In this document: one piece after another, positions 1 to 12,024 of the stretch | Layout of the letters: every line of letters begins with the position of its first letter | Numbering within the stretch: position 1 is the stretch's first letter | Assembly (NCBI GenBank): GCA_030435675.1 | Contig: CM059624.1 | Coordinates: 12,362,769-12,426,768, forward strand | Length of the DNA: 64,000 nucleotides | Source of the DNA: Steinernema hermaphroditum | Taxonomy: Eukaryota; Nematoda; Chromadorea; Rhabditida; Steinernematidae | Reading direction: 5' to 3' | Made by a program: the position numbers and the translations under genes | Notes under the pieces: model-generated | Told to the model about the DNA's origin: nothing | What the model saw: only the letters and a program-made list of their open reading frames with translations | The model's database searches: none

Positions 1-2177
1 GCGTTCAGGGATGGGAATGTTGATGGCGATGGCCATCATGAAGGCGTTCGCCATGACAGTGTTGAATACGACGAGATTAGGAGTGGTTGCATAGATGATG
101 ACGGAGATAAGCTGCTTCCGATGCAAAATTTTGGACTCTGTTTGAACGTGAGCCTTGTTGGCGTATCCACGAATAGCCACGATCGCCTAAAAATGGTAAA
201 TCTTTATCTTAGAAGTTCAGGTTTACCAAAACGTATGAGAGGAACAACAGTCCAGAGAGGAAGAAGGTGACACCCTGGTTCGAGAAGTACCATATGTCGT
301 GGATCCACTCGTGCAGAATCTCCGAGTGAATTGATATAACCGACTGGATGTTGTTGCTGATTGCATGTGTCACCGTAATTAGCAGACCGACCATGTAGAG
401 TTTGTTTCGGCGCCTGAAGCAAGCGACGAAATCCGAGATCGTCAATGATCGACCATCTTACGTTGGATGAAATATTCGGGCAAAGGAGAAGGGAGCTGCG
501 TAACACATGAAAGTGGCGGTTAGAAGAAGACAAGCGAGAGTACGGTAGGTGCTCGCTGCGATTTCGGAAAAGAACTTCCCGGTTATTTGTACATAGTCGA
601 TGCTTAAATGGTTGGAATTACGAAAAGCGAAAAAACAAAATGAGAAGGCAAGAATGATGCCATGCTACATCATCTTAGGAGACATACTACCAGGTCCGGC
701 GGCCTACGACCGTCTTCAAAATGCACAATCCAAAATTTTAAGAAATGTTACATATTCAATGCTCTTGTGTTTCAGAACTTTGAATCAGAACTCAATGTTA
801 TGATCTCTGACTCCGCTGCCCTTTCATTGCCTTACCCCCGGGAGAGGTAAAGCAAAGAACATTTCACAATATTATCATGCATAACCAAACGCTTGTTTCA
901 AATGCACAGGCTTAAAAGACAAACAAAAAAGATAAAAAGATATCTTGTCACCAAGTGCAAAAATGGCGAAGAACTAACAAAGAATTACACTAGCACATGA
1001 TATGTTTTCCGCTTTCTTTTTTTCGAAAAATGATTTTCACTTTATGTAAACATGGAAAGATGTCCGGAATATAGTGAAAGAGAAAATGTGTTCTGCATTT
1101 CGTTGCAGTACTGAAAATTTTTGTGAATTCTCACTGATATAATGACGCTTATTTAGCTCACGGTTTACACCTTTTGAATGATTAGTCCAAGGTTACTGTG
1201 ATTCCAGGGCGTCATCTCCGTCCTCGAATATGATGGAAATTTTATTCCAATTTTGATCCAATTTTCGACTCTTTCTCTTATTTTAAACGCTGTCCACTGA
1301 TGCTGAACCATTCTAAGTGGACAGGGACAAGTGTGGATCAGATGGAGCGAAGAAAGAGCACAATTCGTGTTTCATATCGCTGATGTAAGTATTGAAAAAG
1401 AAAAGTCCGAAGCATTAAAGATGCTGAATCCGGGCGAGGCGTGACGATGTTGTGTCCAATTTTCGGTGTTACTGGGAACCTAAGAGGCGACTGAACTGGC
1501 AGTGAAGAGGTCTTCAGCCAGATGAATAACACTACGACTCTCTGCTGTTCCAGGCCTTCTGGGATCCGGGACTATCGGTGTGCAATAACAGACAACTCAT
1601 TTATAGAAGGACGAACGGACGACCCGACCGTCACAAAAGAGCAACTATTCATAGTTATAGTTGCGAAAACAGTTTCCGGTCGGTTATAGTGCAAAACGCA
1701 ACTGTGACCGCGAAACTGTTTCCGAAACTGTTTGCGCAACTATAACTGGCCCTTTAGAGTACGCAAAAGGCTGACCGAATAAGATAAATAACGTTTCAAA
1801 GCATGAAGTGCATGAAATTCACTTACTAGTGCCGATACCAGGCTCCCGAGGAATCCACTAATCCCACGAGCTGCAGAATACTGATGATAACTTGAAGGAC
1901 ATCATTTGGGGCATTGGCGAAATAGAGCCATAGTGTATACAGCCTGCTAACATCCTTGTTGTCGATTCTCAGTGAAATCACGATGACAAAGGCGACGTTG
2001 GCTAGATTGAACAAAGAAACGCATATCTGGAGCGGTGGATTATCGGAAAATATAGCTGAAATCGATCAATTACCTATAGAGCACACTACCATATACCTTA
2101 CCAGTTCCGGCTACCAATGTCTTGTTGGTCGAGTTGACGGCTGCCTCGACCAGATCGGCGCTCTCCGCCGAACTCAT
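1..2177 (-). CDS. Serpentine 7TM chemoreceptor-like gene A (partial, runs off left edge)
   Basis: Exons on the minus strand read as 2177-2102, 2055-1827, 602-462, 413-227 and 186-1; the gene continues beyond the left edge. Translated pieces match receptor genes B, C and D in order: exon 2 has NKDVSRLYTLWLYFANAPND, exon 3 has FMCYAAPFSFARIFHP, exon 5 has VIIYATTPNLVVFNT. Exon 2 (229 nt) and exon 3 (141 nt) match the other copies exactly in length; exon 4 is 187 nt instead of 193. The N-terminus starts MSSAESADLVEA and has an NST site, as expected for a glycosylated extracellular tail. Intron 2 is unusually long (about 1.2 kb) and holds a foldback repeat and a small R-repeat remnant. Known for the family: plasma-membrane chemosensory GPCRs of nematodes. 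I do not assign the receptor class (srxa, srx or another). Confidence 0.8.
1530..1640 (-). repeat. Short remnant of dispersed repeat R
   Basis: The stretch containing CCAGGCCTTCTGGGATCCGG followed by GACGACCCGACCG resembles, in reverse orientation, the core of repeat R seen best at 28640-29265. It lies within intron 2 of receptor gene A. The similarity is short and was judged by eye. Confidence 0.35.
1653..1747. repeat. Foldback (inverted repeat) of about 95 bp
   Basis: The left arm, AGTTATAGTTGCGAAAACAG at 1653, is answered by the near-perfect reverse complement ending in CTGTTTGCGCAACTATAACT at 1747, with about 40 bp between the arms. It lies in the long intron 2 of receptor gene A. A small MITE or a foldback relic is the simplest reading. 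The spacer itself repeats the motifs GTTATAGT and GCAACTGT. Confidence 0.7.
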
Positions 2178-3278
2178 TGGGGAAAGTGAGCCAAAACTCA
2201 ACTTTCCCTTTCCACGAAAGTCCGCGATTTAATTTACGGCCGTGCACAGGCCTGGAAGTGCCTAACGAGATTGTGACCAGGTTCCCAGTCAGAAAAAGGA
2301 GTGCGCTACGGCGCAACCTTCTGTGACGTTCGGCGCTGCACGAAGTCGAATGAAATTTAGAAATGAGTGGTTGAGTAGATTTGCCGATATGTGAATAGCG
2401 CTGACTCATAACATTATTACTTGAAATTACAACAATTTCCATAAGTTCTCTTCATCATCTGTTAAAAAATTTTTCGAAATTTTGTATAAACACGCTAGTA
2501 AATGTCCCATGATAAAAACACTCAGCCATTCGGAGTTAGTTTTCCGCTGTGAATCAAAAATGAGCATTCATCTAATCCTAATTCAACTTTATAATGCAAC
2601 GATTACGAATAAATACAGGTTGCACAGAAAGCTCTATCACAAAGACCAACGATAGACTTACTAACACGATCCACTTATGGGCTAAGCAAGATTGACAAGC
2701 AGACCTGAACCTGTTGGACCCTCAAGCCGATTGTGCTATGATCGAACAAAAAATGTAAAATCATTTAAATCTAATCACAGCAAGTATGTTTATTCAACGG
2801 TATCTTGTGTGCTTTCTCATTTGGAAGTCTAACATCACCTGCGTGATCGCCTTAGTTGTGAAAGGCGAGTAACCTTATGTTCAGCGATTTTCTTGATTAT
2901 ATTGCTCCAGTGCTGATCCACACCGGACGTAAAAATCGGCCACATTGTAAACAGCCCAGAATTTTGTCTTTACAGTTAAGCGTGGAAACAACTCTAAGAT
3001 ATTTGTTCAAAGGTTGAAATAATCTCATAAATCATTGCAGTCACACTTTTAGGAATACATCTCAGTTGCGTTTGTTGATCGAAAATTCATCAGAATGAAC
3101 TGATTCAAATGCCATGGCTCTTAGAACACAAAACAGGTGTTTAGCACTCTTCCAATTAGCCATGAAATACGACTGAATTAATCAACTTATTATGAACTCT
3201 GATCGAGATCGGTAAACTATGTTATTTTTGTCGAAACGTTTTTCAAACATTCAATATAGAGCTTTTAAAAGTTCTGAA

Positions 3279-3321
3279 GGGTGATAAGAAGGTCACAAAA
3301 AAAGGGTGATAAGAAGGTCAC
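3279..3321. repeat. Direct duplication of an 18-base motif
   Basis: GGGTGATAAGAAGGTCAC occurs twice in direct orientation, separated only by a short A-run. This is probably replication slippage. Confidence 0.7.
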
Positions 3322-4514
3322 ATTGTATTGCTAAAACATAGCGATGACAAATAGCACACTTGTTTAGTGGACACTACAGGTAAGAAGCAAAGAACCTTCA
3401 AAGTAGATTTCATTTAAGGATATTGTGATGGTGGGAGACACAAGTCTACACGTCTGCACTTTCTATTTATAACTGCGGAATTTTCATTACAATTCCCAGG
3501 CGATACACAAATTTTGTTTCGACCTACGTGTGTAATCCCTAGGCACAACATAATTGATTAATCAGATAGATTGTCATATGTTCATTTCACGGTAGTAATT
3601 AATAAATAAGATGCACCCGGCTCTCGGGCTTTCCGCTGAGAATCGGAAGATCGATGTCGCTCTAAATCCATCGTATTCTCTGGGTTAGTGCTCCACTCCC
3701 GTTATGAAAGTCCACATGTGGAGATTGAACATCACTGCACATGCTTTTGCAACGGCTATTTTCTGTGCATTCGTTCCCAAGATGGTGAAATTTCCCACAG
3801 CACACGTATGTCTGTAAAACGTCTTGATTCTCACCTGTTCGCCTACTTGGCATTTGCAACGACTAATTGCAATAGGATGACGTCGTTCCCTGCAGAACGT
3901 AACCCAAATGAAAGGCGCTATGGCAACAGAAAGGGATGGTGTTTCAGATCCTCACATGTAGACAGTTGAAATTTTGACAAGAATCTAAGCATTTTCTCTA
4001 TTAATTAACACTATCTGTGACTCGTAAACTCTACTAAGACTAACCCTGAGATTGCACTTCAGCTTAATTGGAAGTTAAGTTCGTCTCCCCTTCCCGAGGC
4101 GTCTCGGACTTTCCTATGGTATCTTCTGTGGACGCTGATTTTCCTGAATATTCCGTAATCAGTGTCTTTTTTGGAAGCTCATTGCGTTACAAGACCGCTC
4201 GCCATCGCGATACTGTGATTGCTTGAATAGAATAACGGAGCAGCAGATGATTTATTAAATTATCGTTACTGTTGATTGTCTGAATAGATTTTTGCAGCTG
4301 AAGTGACTGTTCTTTGTCTTCTTATTACCACATCCCAATCTTGTTCATTGTTCAATTGAATCTCAGTCGATGAAAACATGGCGAAAGTAATGACGTGACA
4401 ATAATTGAATAAATTATCTGATGTTCAATGTTAAACAATGGATTCCTGGCGTAGGTGCGGTGGTGCGGCGTAGATGTCGAGAGACATTGGAATGGATATA
4501 TTTATAATCCCGAC

Positions 4515-4835
4515 ACCAACCAGAACAAGATGTCCGACGCCAGGAATCCGACACCCACTGCGTGAAAAGTCATCCCGAAGGTCGCCGACGCTCTGAGGCC
4601 AGCGAAGACGCAACTCCCGGACCACGGACGATCAGATGCAAGCTCAGAAACGCCCGCTGTGCCGCAAACGATGTTCCGCTGCCGCAGCTGAAGATTTGCC
4701 GATTCCCAGATGCCCCGTGAAGTGCGCCGTCTACGACCGGTTCGACATCTACGCCGCACCAGGGATGAAGTCGTCTGCCAGACATCCTCTGTTTGTCTAT
4801 TTTTGGTGTCGCGCAAGGCATAATGCCTTTGATTT
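4515..4835 (-). repeat. Dispersed repeat R, copy 1
   Basis: Read on the minus strand this segment aligns over several hundred bases with 38830-39295. Both share CAAAGGCAT..GACACC, AAATAGACAAACAGAGGATGT, CCGGTCGTAGACGG-like and TCGGCGACCTTC blocks. Open frames here are by-products of the GC-rich repeat and not genes. Confidence 0.7.
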
Positions 4836-6352
4836 GATAAAGTCGTAAGTTGTAAAGACACCAACCAGAACTATTGCTTTGTATCTTACTGGACTTTCCT
4901 CGTCGATCAGCCCCATATTTGGGACTGTCAGTTGTGTATGTGAACAAGATGCTCGTGTCCAGTCCAGTGTGTTTCAGGCTATAGGTGTGTTCTGCGTCGC
5001 AGAATGTTTTGCAGGTCAGGATTGTGTTCTTCGAGTACCAGACATACCAACGATAGAGAGCATTATTTGCACAATCGACATTTTCACTGTCACAATCGAC
5101 ATTCTCACCGCAGCAATCCCAACCAAAAAAGTATCAGCTTCCAATAATTGTAATGTGAGTGTCGAATATCTCCGTTTCTTTATAACGCAATTAGCGTCCA
5201 CAGTGTAACACATGAAACCACACATGAGAAACAAATTCCTTTAGAAAAGTATCTGTTGCATCTTTTCGAAGCTCATGTTCTGAAAAAGCTGGCAGATATA
5301 ATTATGGCAGATATAATCATTTATCGCGTATTTGATACATGAAATATACTGATTGACTCATCACTGTTCCTTTAAATAGCTCAATTTTTGTGCAAATTTT
5401 CCGACATGTGGTTCTTGTACTTCATTATGCCTGTTACTGAACTGGAAATGAACGACACATACATATGTGTGTGTCATGCATAAAAATTGTAGGTGCGTGA
5501 GCAGAATCACGAATAGTCGCCACACGGGGCGGAAATTCAAAGAGGCATGAAGTGTTCGTCATTGCCCGCATTATCACAATTCGTATCCCTGTAGAATTCT
5601 TTGCTTTTTCTTACATTATTCACTTTAATACGACCATCGTACAATTCGAAAATGCTCTTAAAGATTAAAAAACAATTATCATGCCACGGCAATTTAGTTT
5701 GCACTGAAGCCACATTATATGATTGCTATATGACAAAGCATTCGTCATCGTCAGCTTTTTGACAGCTATATGACAAAACAAGAGAGAATGATGGCACCTC
5801 CAATCTCTTTTCTATGGCGGTCCAATTCGTAGTTCTCCAATCACAATTATGTTTTCTTCGGAATGACATCATCTGAACATGACATCATCGGTCATATCCG
5901 AAGTTGATGCCTACGGAGTACAATTGAGCTCAAATTGCTGATCGAACTTATTATTATTTCTTCTTGAACTATCTAAAAACGAGAAATCTTAATTTTGTTC
6001 ATCGTATGTTGGTGGGAAGCCTGCATCTCGTGGCTGGAGCACCCGAATTTGAAATAACATCCAGTAGTGGTTCAAAATAAATTGCTTTCAGAACTCATCC
6101 TTGAGTCCATTTGATAGGCATTCCTTCAAAATTTGTACAAAATTGGACTTGGCAGTCGAACTATTATTTTTGATAGATTCGTTACTTCTTCACTAAGAGA
6201 TAGACAAAAGTTTAGCAGTAACGGATCACGTGTAATGTTCTAGAATTATAGCGTGCTGCATTAGTGCAGTCGTTCTTCTTTACTCTGCTCTATCTCTAAT
6301 TTTTTGGCGATAAACTGGCGATATACACTTGTCACAACGCTTATATCAAAGA

Positions 6353-6480
6353 ATCGTCCAAATGACAGGGAAAATATTTCTTGATATTGCCAACCAGGTC
6401 TACCGTATCCTTGCCCTAATCATAGTTTCAGCCACTTTCATGTCCTACAGCTTTCCACTGACGTTTTCAAAGTTTCTGTA
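6353..6480 (+). pseudogene. Orphan exon 3 of a serpentine receptor (relic)
   Basis: Nearly identical to exon 3 of receptor gene B (9093-9233): the frame reads IVQMTGKIFLDIANQVYRIL and then FMSYSFPLTF, but ends SKFL followed by TAA instead of PKFLHP and a donor site. No exon 2 or exon 4 lies beside it. The 34-base motif found 55 bp downstream (6536-6569) also occurs in intron 3 of gene B (9774-9806). The relic is therefore a piece of a duplicated B-like gene that has lost its other exons. Confidence 0.85.
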
Positions 6481-6535
6481 AGCTCATAAGTTTCCATATA
6501 CTTTGACTGAGTTTTAAACACTGAAATTTGATTAA

Positions 6536-6569
6536 GGGCAGACGAGTTTAGATGCGTTCGGCTCCCCAC
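6536..6569 (+). repeat. Motif shared with intron 3 of receptor gene B
   Basis: GGGCAGACGAGTTTAGATGC and the following 14 bases occur again at 9774-9806, together with similar upstream bases. It marks the downstream edge of the duplicated fragment that carries the orphan exon. Confidence 0.8.
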
Positions 6570-8728
6570 TCCGAACTCTATCCAATCTATCTACGAACTC
6601 TATCCATATTCCGACCTGTAAGATCCTCTGCATGTCTTTTGTCCATTCCTTTCTTTGCTTCGAAAGCGCGCCATACTCTTGCGCCTTCGAAGCAAAGATG
6701 CACACTGAGCAATACGAGCCGATTGCGAAATCAACCGGTGTCGGCATTTCTGGCTCGGAAATTTTCTGAAAGCGAGGGGCAAAGGAATCAATGTTGACAA
6801 AAGACTCTTTGCGATACAATTTTGTCTAGAACTGTGGAAAACCGGACTGTCCATACTATTACGAATCAGAGCATTTGTTAGATTTGCATTTGCAACTAAT
6901 AGGCGTTTGCAGCGGTAAAGGTCGCAGTTAGCATGCTTTCCTAGAAAGTGAATCTGCAAACAGTTCCAATATGACAACCGGAAGCAACTATATCTCTTTC
7001 ATTCGTCTATAAATATCAAAATTGGCGTACTTTGTTTCCTGACATTTTCATAATTGCTTCAATCGCTTCCTAGAAAACGGATCTTCATCGTTGCTGTGAT
7101 GCTGATCGGTAGTATGGAAGTTCCGCCCAAACACGCCCCAATTTTAGATCTGTAGGCAATCTAGAATGACACTCATTTGTGTCATCTTGTGTACCGAACA
7201 AGTCGCTCTTTCCAATGCAGCTACAAATAATTGCTTCCGCCTACAATATCCCAATTTTTGAACGCTTTTTCACCGTGCACGTCAAACGTATTTTCAAAGT
7301 AACGGGATTAGTTGTTGCGTATAATATAATAGCGCAATCGTACAACCGCGTTATGTGAGCAAAGTCTAAGCGCTTTCTTCTCATCGATCAGCCTAAGGAA
7401 TGAAGAGATCACCAGTTTTTTCTGTTTATTTTTGTAGTAGCGTAAGCGAGTTTGTCTCGCTTAGATCTTAAATATGCTTTGTACTTTACTATGTAGGTTC
7501 TAACTCATTTGGGACAACGGAAATCCGACTTCAGAATGTTGTACTCAGAATACACTGCATTTTCTGTCAAGCATTAAAATCGTTGTTGCGTGCTTTTAGT
7601 CATGAGGAATTAAAACCGCACGCATTTACTTTTCATTTGTGTCCCCAGCGCTCGGCCGGATCGTTCGTTCGCTTTTTCAGAAATGAGTTGAGTGAGCGGT
7701 CGGTCTTGACCGTCGTTGCTGGCACAATGATTGCCTCGGTTTCCAGAAGGCCTGTAACACCATAGTTCCACGGTTTGCCAAGAAAAAGTTCTTACCATCG
7801 CCCGGCCGTCTTTTCCGAATGTAGTTCCTCCTTTTCCACCAAAACCAGATGAGGAACAATAGCTACTGCATGATACATGTCTTTCTTGTTGTATTATATA
7901 ACGGCGTAAAATATTGCGGCAACGGTATAAACTCGCAAAACTCGAAAGGTGGTTAATGAAGTTTCCAATTACTATATCCAGAATACATTCGCGATCTATG
8001 TCACGCATGAAATTCGTGACTCTTTTTTGCGCATTGTATTTTTGCATGTTCTTAACCACGTGGGATTAAAATCTCACTTATAAATTTAGCAAAGCTTAAG
8101 GTTAATAAGGGTCAAAGGCGCTGAAGATCACATATTACAATCTTTTTTTAGGAAAATAGCTAATAGATAATTCTAGTAAATCGGACAATCGTGATTATTT
8201 TTGTAGATGTTAATGTTTATTGTTTATTGATATCAATATGATTCCGACCTCGCAGTGAGATTTTTGAGTTCTTGCACATCTTTCACTTCCATTTTTCAAA
8301 CAGTGAACAAACGATTCTGTGCCAAATCCATTGAGAAATCTAAAAATAATCGCATCTGCCTTAACGAGCAGATGTTTCTTCAGTATCAATTTTCATCAGA
8401 CGGAACTGATCTTTCAAGTGATGTCCTGAAAAGCAACTCCACAGCTGTCCCTTCCGCATCTCAAGGACCTTCTATGATTTAATCGTTTGCTGTTTTATTG
8501 CCTTTTATGCCGTGCTTTAGATATCAGTTTGCACACAAAGATTATCTCCTATATTTTTGCTCTCAAACGCAGGTGTTCATGGCATGGCACAAATCGTTTT
8601 TTGTTCTTATCATTTTTCCCAATTTCCTGAATGCTATAAGTCAATAGGTTACCACTGTGTGTTATTCGTATTTTTGGTCAGTTGTGGCGTTACCCTTTAA
8701 ATTTCCGGTAAATTTACACTCATCAGCT
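6570..8728. other. Intergenic stretch, repeat-bearing
   Basis: No gene is supported. An R-repeat copy lies at about 7640-7850. Remaining open frames are short, AT-rich and without recognisable motifs. The last 200 bp should contain the promoter of receptor gene B. Confidence 0.45.
7640..7850 (+). repeat. Dispersed repeat R, copy 2
   Basis: Shares with 28640-28830 the order GTGTCCCCAGCG, GAGTGAGCGGTCGGTCTTGA, CCGTCGTTGCTGGCACAATG and CAGAAGGCCTGTAACACCAT. Several differences and short indels show that it is an old copy. Confidence 0.7.
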
Positions 8729-10997
8729 ATGAACTGCTCCGCGAACTGCTCTCGTCAAGTCGCCTCCATGAGTATGGTTCCAATTATTTTTGACAGTCAC
8801 TGTGAAGACCCAATTTAGACATGTTCTCAAGCACTCCAATTCTTCAAATCTGCATCTCAACGATGAACCTCTTGATCATAGCTTCTATGGTTTTTGTTTC
8901 TCTCAAAATCGATCGCAAAGACATGAGTAGACTCTACACGCTGTGGCTATACTTGGCGCACTGTCCAAGTGACGTCATTCAGATCGCAATCAGCATTCTA
9001 CAACTGAACGATTTGGTTGACTCTTCCGGATATTACTATAGGGACAAGTAGGTCGAATTTTTAAAGAGCAAAAAACAAAAACTCTCTTTCAGAGTTGATA
9101 TAGTCCAAATGACAGGGAAAATATTTGTTGATATTGCCAACCAGGTCTACCGTATTCTCGCCCTAATCATGGTTTCAGCCACTTTTATGTCCTACAGCTT
9201 TCCACTGACGTTTCCCAAGTTTCTTCATCCATCGTAAGTTTCAGATCTTACTGCCAGAAATCTTACTGCTATCCATACACCGGGTTATCTCAAAAATCAT
9301 TAGATACTTGTCCTTCGCATTTTTTATTTTTTGTTTGTCTTTTTTTTCTTAAAAGATCTTACAAGGAAAAGTGTACTCTATCCAAAAGAAGGCTTCGAAG
9401 TGTCACATGCTAATCGGGCTACAATCAGACGGGTAGAGAGTGACTGGTAAGTTGAACGCATCTAAAGCCCTCAATCCATTCTCATTTTCTAAAACTCTAC
9501 TCAGAAGGGTCAAAATTACGAACTCTCAATCAAACAAGCATGTCGTAACAGGACCCGGCAGTGAAGTGCGATTGACGCGCAGAACCAGTGTGGTCCTGAG
9601 TGTGAAACTGAGGTCCAACTTACGAGCAGATCAATTCCACATCATTCAAAAGCTCCTCCAAAATGTTCCTACAAAATAGCGTTGACAGTGTGGGTCTCAC
9701 CACGACTCGCCTGATCTCTCACGGAAAGCTCATATTTTTGCACGTACTTCGATTTGGGTTGAAATTTTATTGAGGGCAGACGAGTTTAGATGCGTTCGGC
9801 TCCCCACCCACATTTTAAAGCCTTCTCTTCGGATTTCGTGAGAAGCTGTGGTTTTACGATTGCCACTTTTCATTTCTCTTAAATTAGTTGTTGATGTGCT
9901 TAAGAAGTGCTTTCAAATGCCTATTTTTTTATTGACTTTTGAGGTTATCTTTCTTGACACCTGTTAGCATCACCGATGATGGTACACCGTTTACACCATA
10001 ACCATGGCTGCTCCACCTTAACAATCTCGCCTGAAATTATTCATCACAAAAAAAAATACAATGACAATGACGTTGCGAAAATCATAATTTCCATCGTTTA
10101 AGAGAGCAAGCCTCATTAGGTTCTTACGGCTATTATATCCAGTTTTGGATTCTCCAAAGAACGTGACAACTTCTTCCTTCTGTGGGGAACGGTTGAAACG
10201 GCTGTATGCCCAATGACATTGTGATGACCATAATTTACATTTTTTTGGGCCATAAGCCAAACCAGGTTCGCACGGCTATTATATCGAGTTTGGGATTCCC
10301 CAAAGAATGTGGTAACTGTCTTAGAAAACGAAGTCTCCTCTACTCCATCGGCCTTCTCTTTATGACCCTTCAAGCTCTACTTGGCAACACCTACTCCACC
10401 TACACGATTGCCTACAGGGACACCCACATCGCAGCACCCATCTTAGAACTCATGTTCTACGTCCTACAACTTCTCTCCATCGGCCCAATGGTTCTTCTTG
10501 TGCTCATGTACATCTTGGTGAGAAGCCCCACCTCTATGTTTCACACCGTCGGTCCGTCTTAAGTCCGTCGGCGCCATAATCAGCTTCACAAAGGAACGTG
10601 CCAATCGAGGGGCATGCGTCGCTCGTCATCGCCGTCAGCTCCTTTCCGTGATCATCTACGCCACCACTCCCAATCTGCTTCTATTCCCTACCATACTTGT
10701 CGGCATCTGCAACATAATTCTGAATACGATGAGCAGGGAACAGAAGATTCAAGGCAATCTGGTGGTCCAAATCACAGGAGTTGTCAACGCTATCAACCGT
10801 TTCTGCATTTACGTAACTGTCGTTGCTCTAAAGGAAATGATACCATCGCAAAGTTACAGATCCGATTACCAATAATCACCATATCGACGTTCATTGCTTT
10901 CGGCCCTTACCGTATGATCCTCTACCGTATTCCTCTTCCGTGCTGCAAGAAGATGTTCGTCAAGGTCCAAGCGATAAGCAGCTCAGGGACCAAGTGA
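8729..10997 (+). CDS. Serpentine 7TM chemoreceptor-like gene B
   Basis: Exons 8729-8771, 8819-9047, 9093-9233, 10325-10517, 10564-10812 and 10860-10997 join in phase to a protein of 330 residues. The start ATG gives MNCSANCSRQVASM, a short N-terminal tail with an NCS site. Seven hydrophobic segments follow, spread over exons 2-6; characteristic stretches are RKDMSRLYTLWLYLAHCPSD, ANQVYRILALIMVSATF and VIIYATTPNLLLFPTILVG. Exons 2-5 (229, 141, 193, 249 nt) have the same lengths as in genes C and D. Intron 3 is expanded to about 1.1 kb and contains a tandem duplication. An AATAAA lies at 11047. Expected role from the family: a plasma-membrane chemosensory receptor; ligand and exact class unknown. 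Confidence 0.87.
10074..10320 (+). repeat. Two-copy tandem duplication inside intron 3 of gene B
   Basis: A block with CATAATTT, AGGTTC, GCACGGCTATTATAT or TTACGGCTATTATAT, GTTTGGGATTC or TTTTGGATTC, and CCAAAGAA occurs twice, about 147 bp apart (roughly 10074-10170 and 10220-10318). The second copy ends at the splice acceptor of exon 4. Confidence 0.75.
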
Positions 10998-12024
10998 AAG
11001 TTATTCGTATAAATGTTTTATTCTATTTTATGTTTCATTTCTACCTAATAAATGTTTGAAGAAAGGTTTGGAGGTTCTTAAAGATGTACTTAAAAGACGC
11101 AGATTGGTCTATGATTAGCTGGAGTGGATACAGGTTGGGTCACTACATAAAAAGCAGCTTATCAGAGCGACTGACGCTCGCAACCAGCGTTATTTTCCAA
11201 TATCACTTAAAGTCAGATGGTTCCAGTTCATTCAAAGATGATTCTGAACTTTCGTGGAAAGGAAAGCGAAATTAGGTAAAAAATTCACTGGTAGTATTTG
11301 AGAATTCCAGGACGAATGAGTATTCCGACAAGTTCACTTACAAAGTCTTCAATAAATGAAAACAATTCGGCTATAGCGATAACGGAACATCTACTCCGAA
11401 ATGCGGCAGATACGCCATAAGAGACAACCCTTGCTTACGCACCACATAAATGAACCGTCAATGCATTTTTTTTAACTTGGTGATCTTGGGTCAATGGTTC
11501 AACATCATAGTCCTCCAAAACCTAATTCAGCTCTGTTTTATTTATTGAACAATATTTAGGTGGGGTGGTCGGAATAGTCATTATCGTCAAGAACTTGAAA
11601 GAGCAATCGAATCTTAACATGGAAGATTTGAGTCGGTGTTCGGTGCTCAATTTCGAATCACGTCGCTTTTTCCGAGAGCCAATTACTTCTCTGTTCAAAA
11701 CAAATCTTGTTTCTGTGTATGGCGCCTTGGCGAAGACCACAGTGAGCTAAATGGATTTCTTTATGTTGCAATTTATCTGGGACACCCTGTATAATCAAAA
11801 TTCTTTTGAAATGTTGCGTTTCCTGATGGAAACTTGCTAGTCCGTGCATCCGTGCTCAGAGCACGTTCAAAAACAATTCGTTGAAACGATTAATAATCCA
11901 CTCAAGTGCGTAACAGCCGTTCCTTTTCTACGTGTTTTGGCTTTGCTCCGTGAAGTTAAGACGCAACTGCTCAGCCATCTGCTCTAATATCAGTCTTTGC
12001 GTGAAGTTCTACATAGTAGGCTAG
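10998..12024. other. Intergenic stretch between receptor genes B and C
   Basis: Contains the 3' end of gene B with a polyadenylation hexamer and a mariner-like inverted-repeat end at 11752-11789. No supported gene: the open frames near 11084 and 11522 lack domains and splice context. Confidence 0.5.
11752..11789 (-). mobile_element. Mariner-type terminal repeat (single end)
   Basis: On the minus strand the segment begins CAGGGTGTCCCAGATAAATT, right after a TA dinucleotide. This is the pattern of mariner/Tc1 termini. The opposite end was not found, so this is a solo end or a truncated element. Confidence 0.5.

Larger units (their letters stand above)
2178..6352. other. Intergenic stretch without a supported gene
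   Basis: AT-rich sequence between divergent receptor genes. Open frames here are short, lack family resemblance and have no splice-linked neighbours. It holds a small direct duplication at 3279-3321, an R-repeat copy at 4515-4835, and short local repeats near 5080 and 5290. The promoter of gene A must lie at its left end, but I see no diagnostic motif. Confidence 0.5.

Noticed and set aside
3662..3969. Cysteine-containing frame MQMPSRRTGENQDVLQTYVC on the minus strand
   Set aside because: No signal peptide, no splice context and no conserved pattern; probably chance.
4502..4947. Overlapping minus frames of 120-125 codons
   Set aside because: They lie in repeat R, which has similar open frames in other copies in different reading frames; GC-rich repeat by-products.
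8255..11275. Weak similarity between frames at 8255-8482 and 11084-11275
   Set aside because: Only a short stretch (FLQYQFSSDG against IFQYHLKSDG) resembles; too little to claim a repeat or gene.
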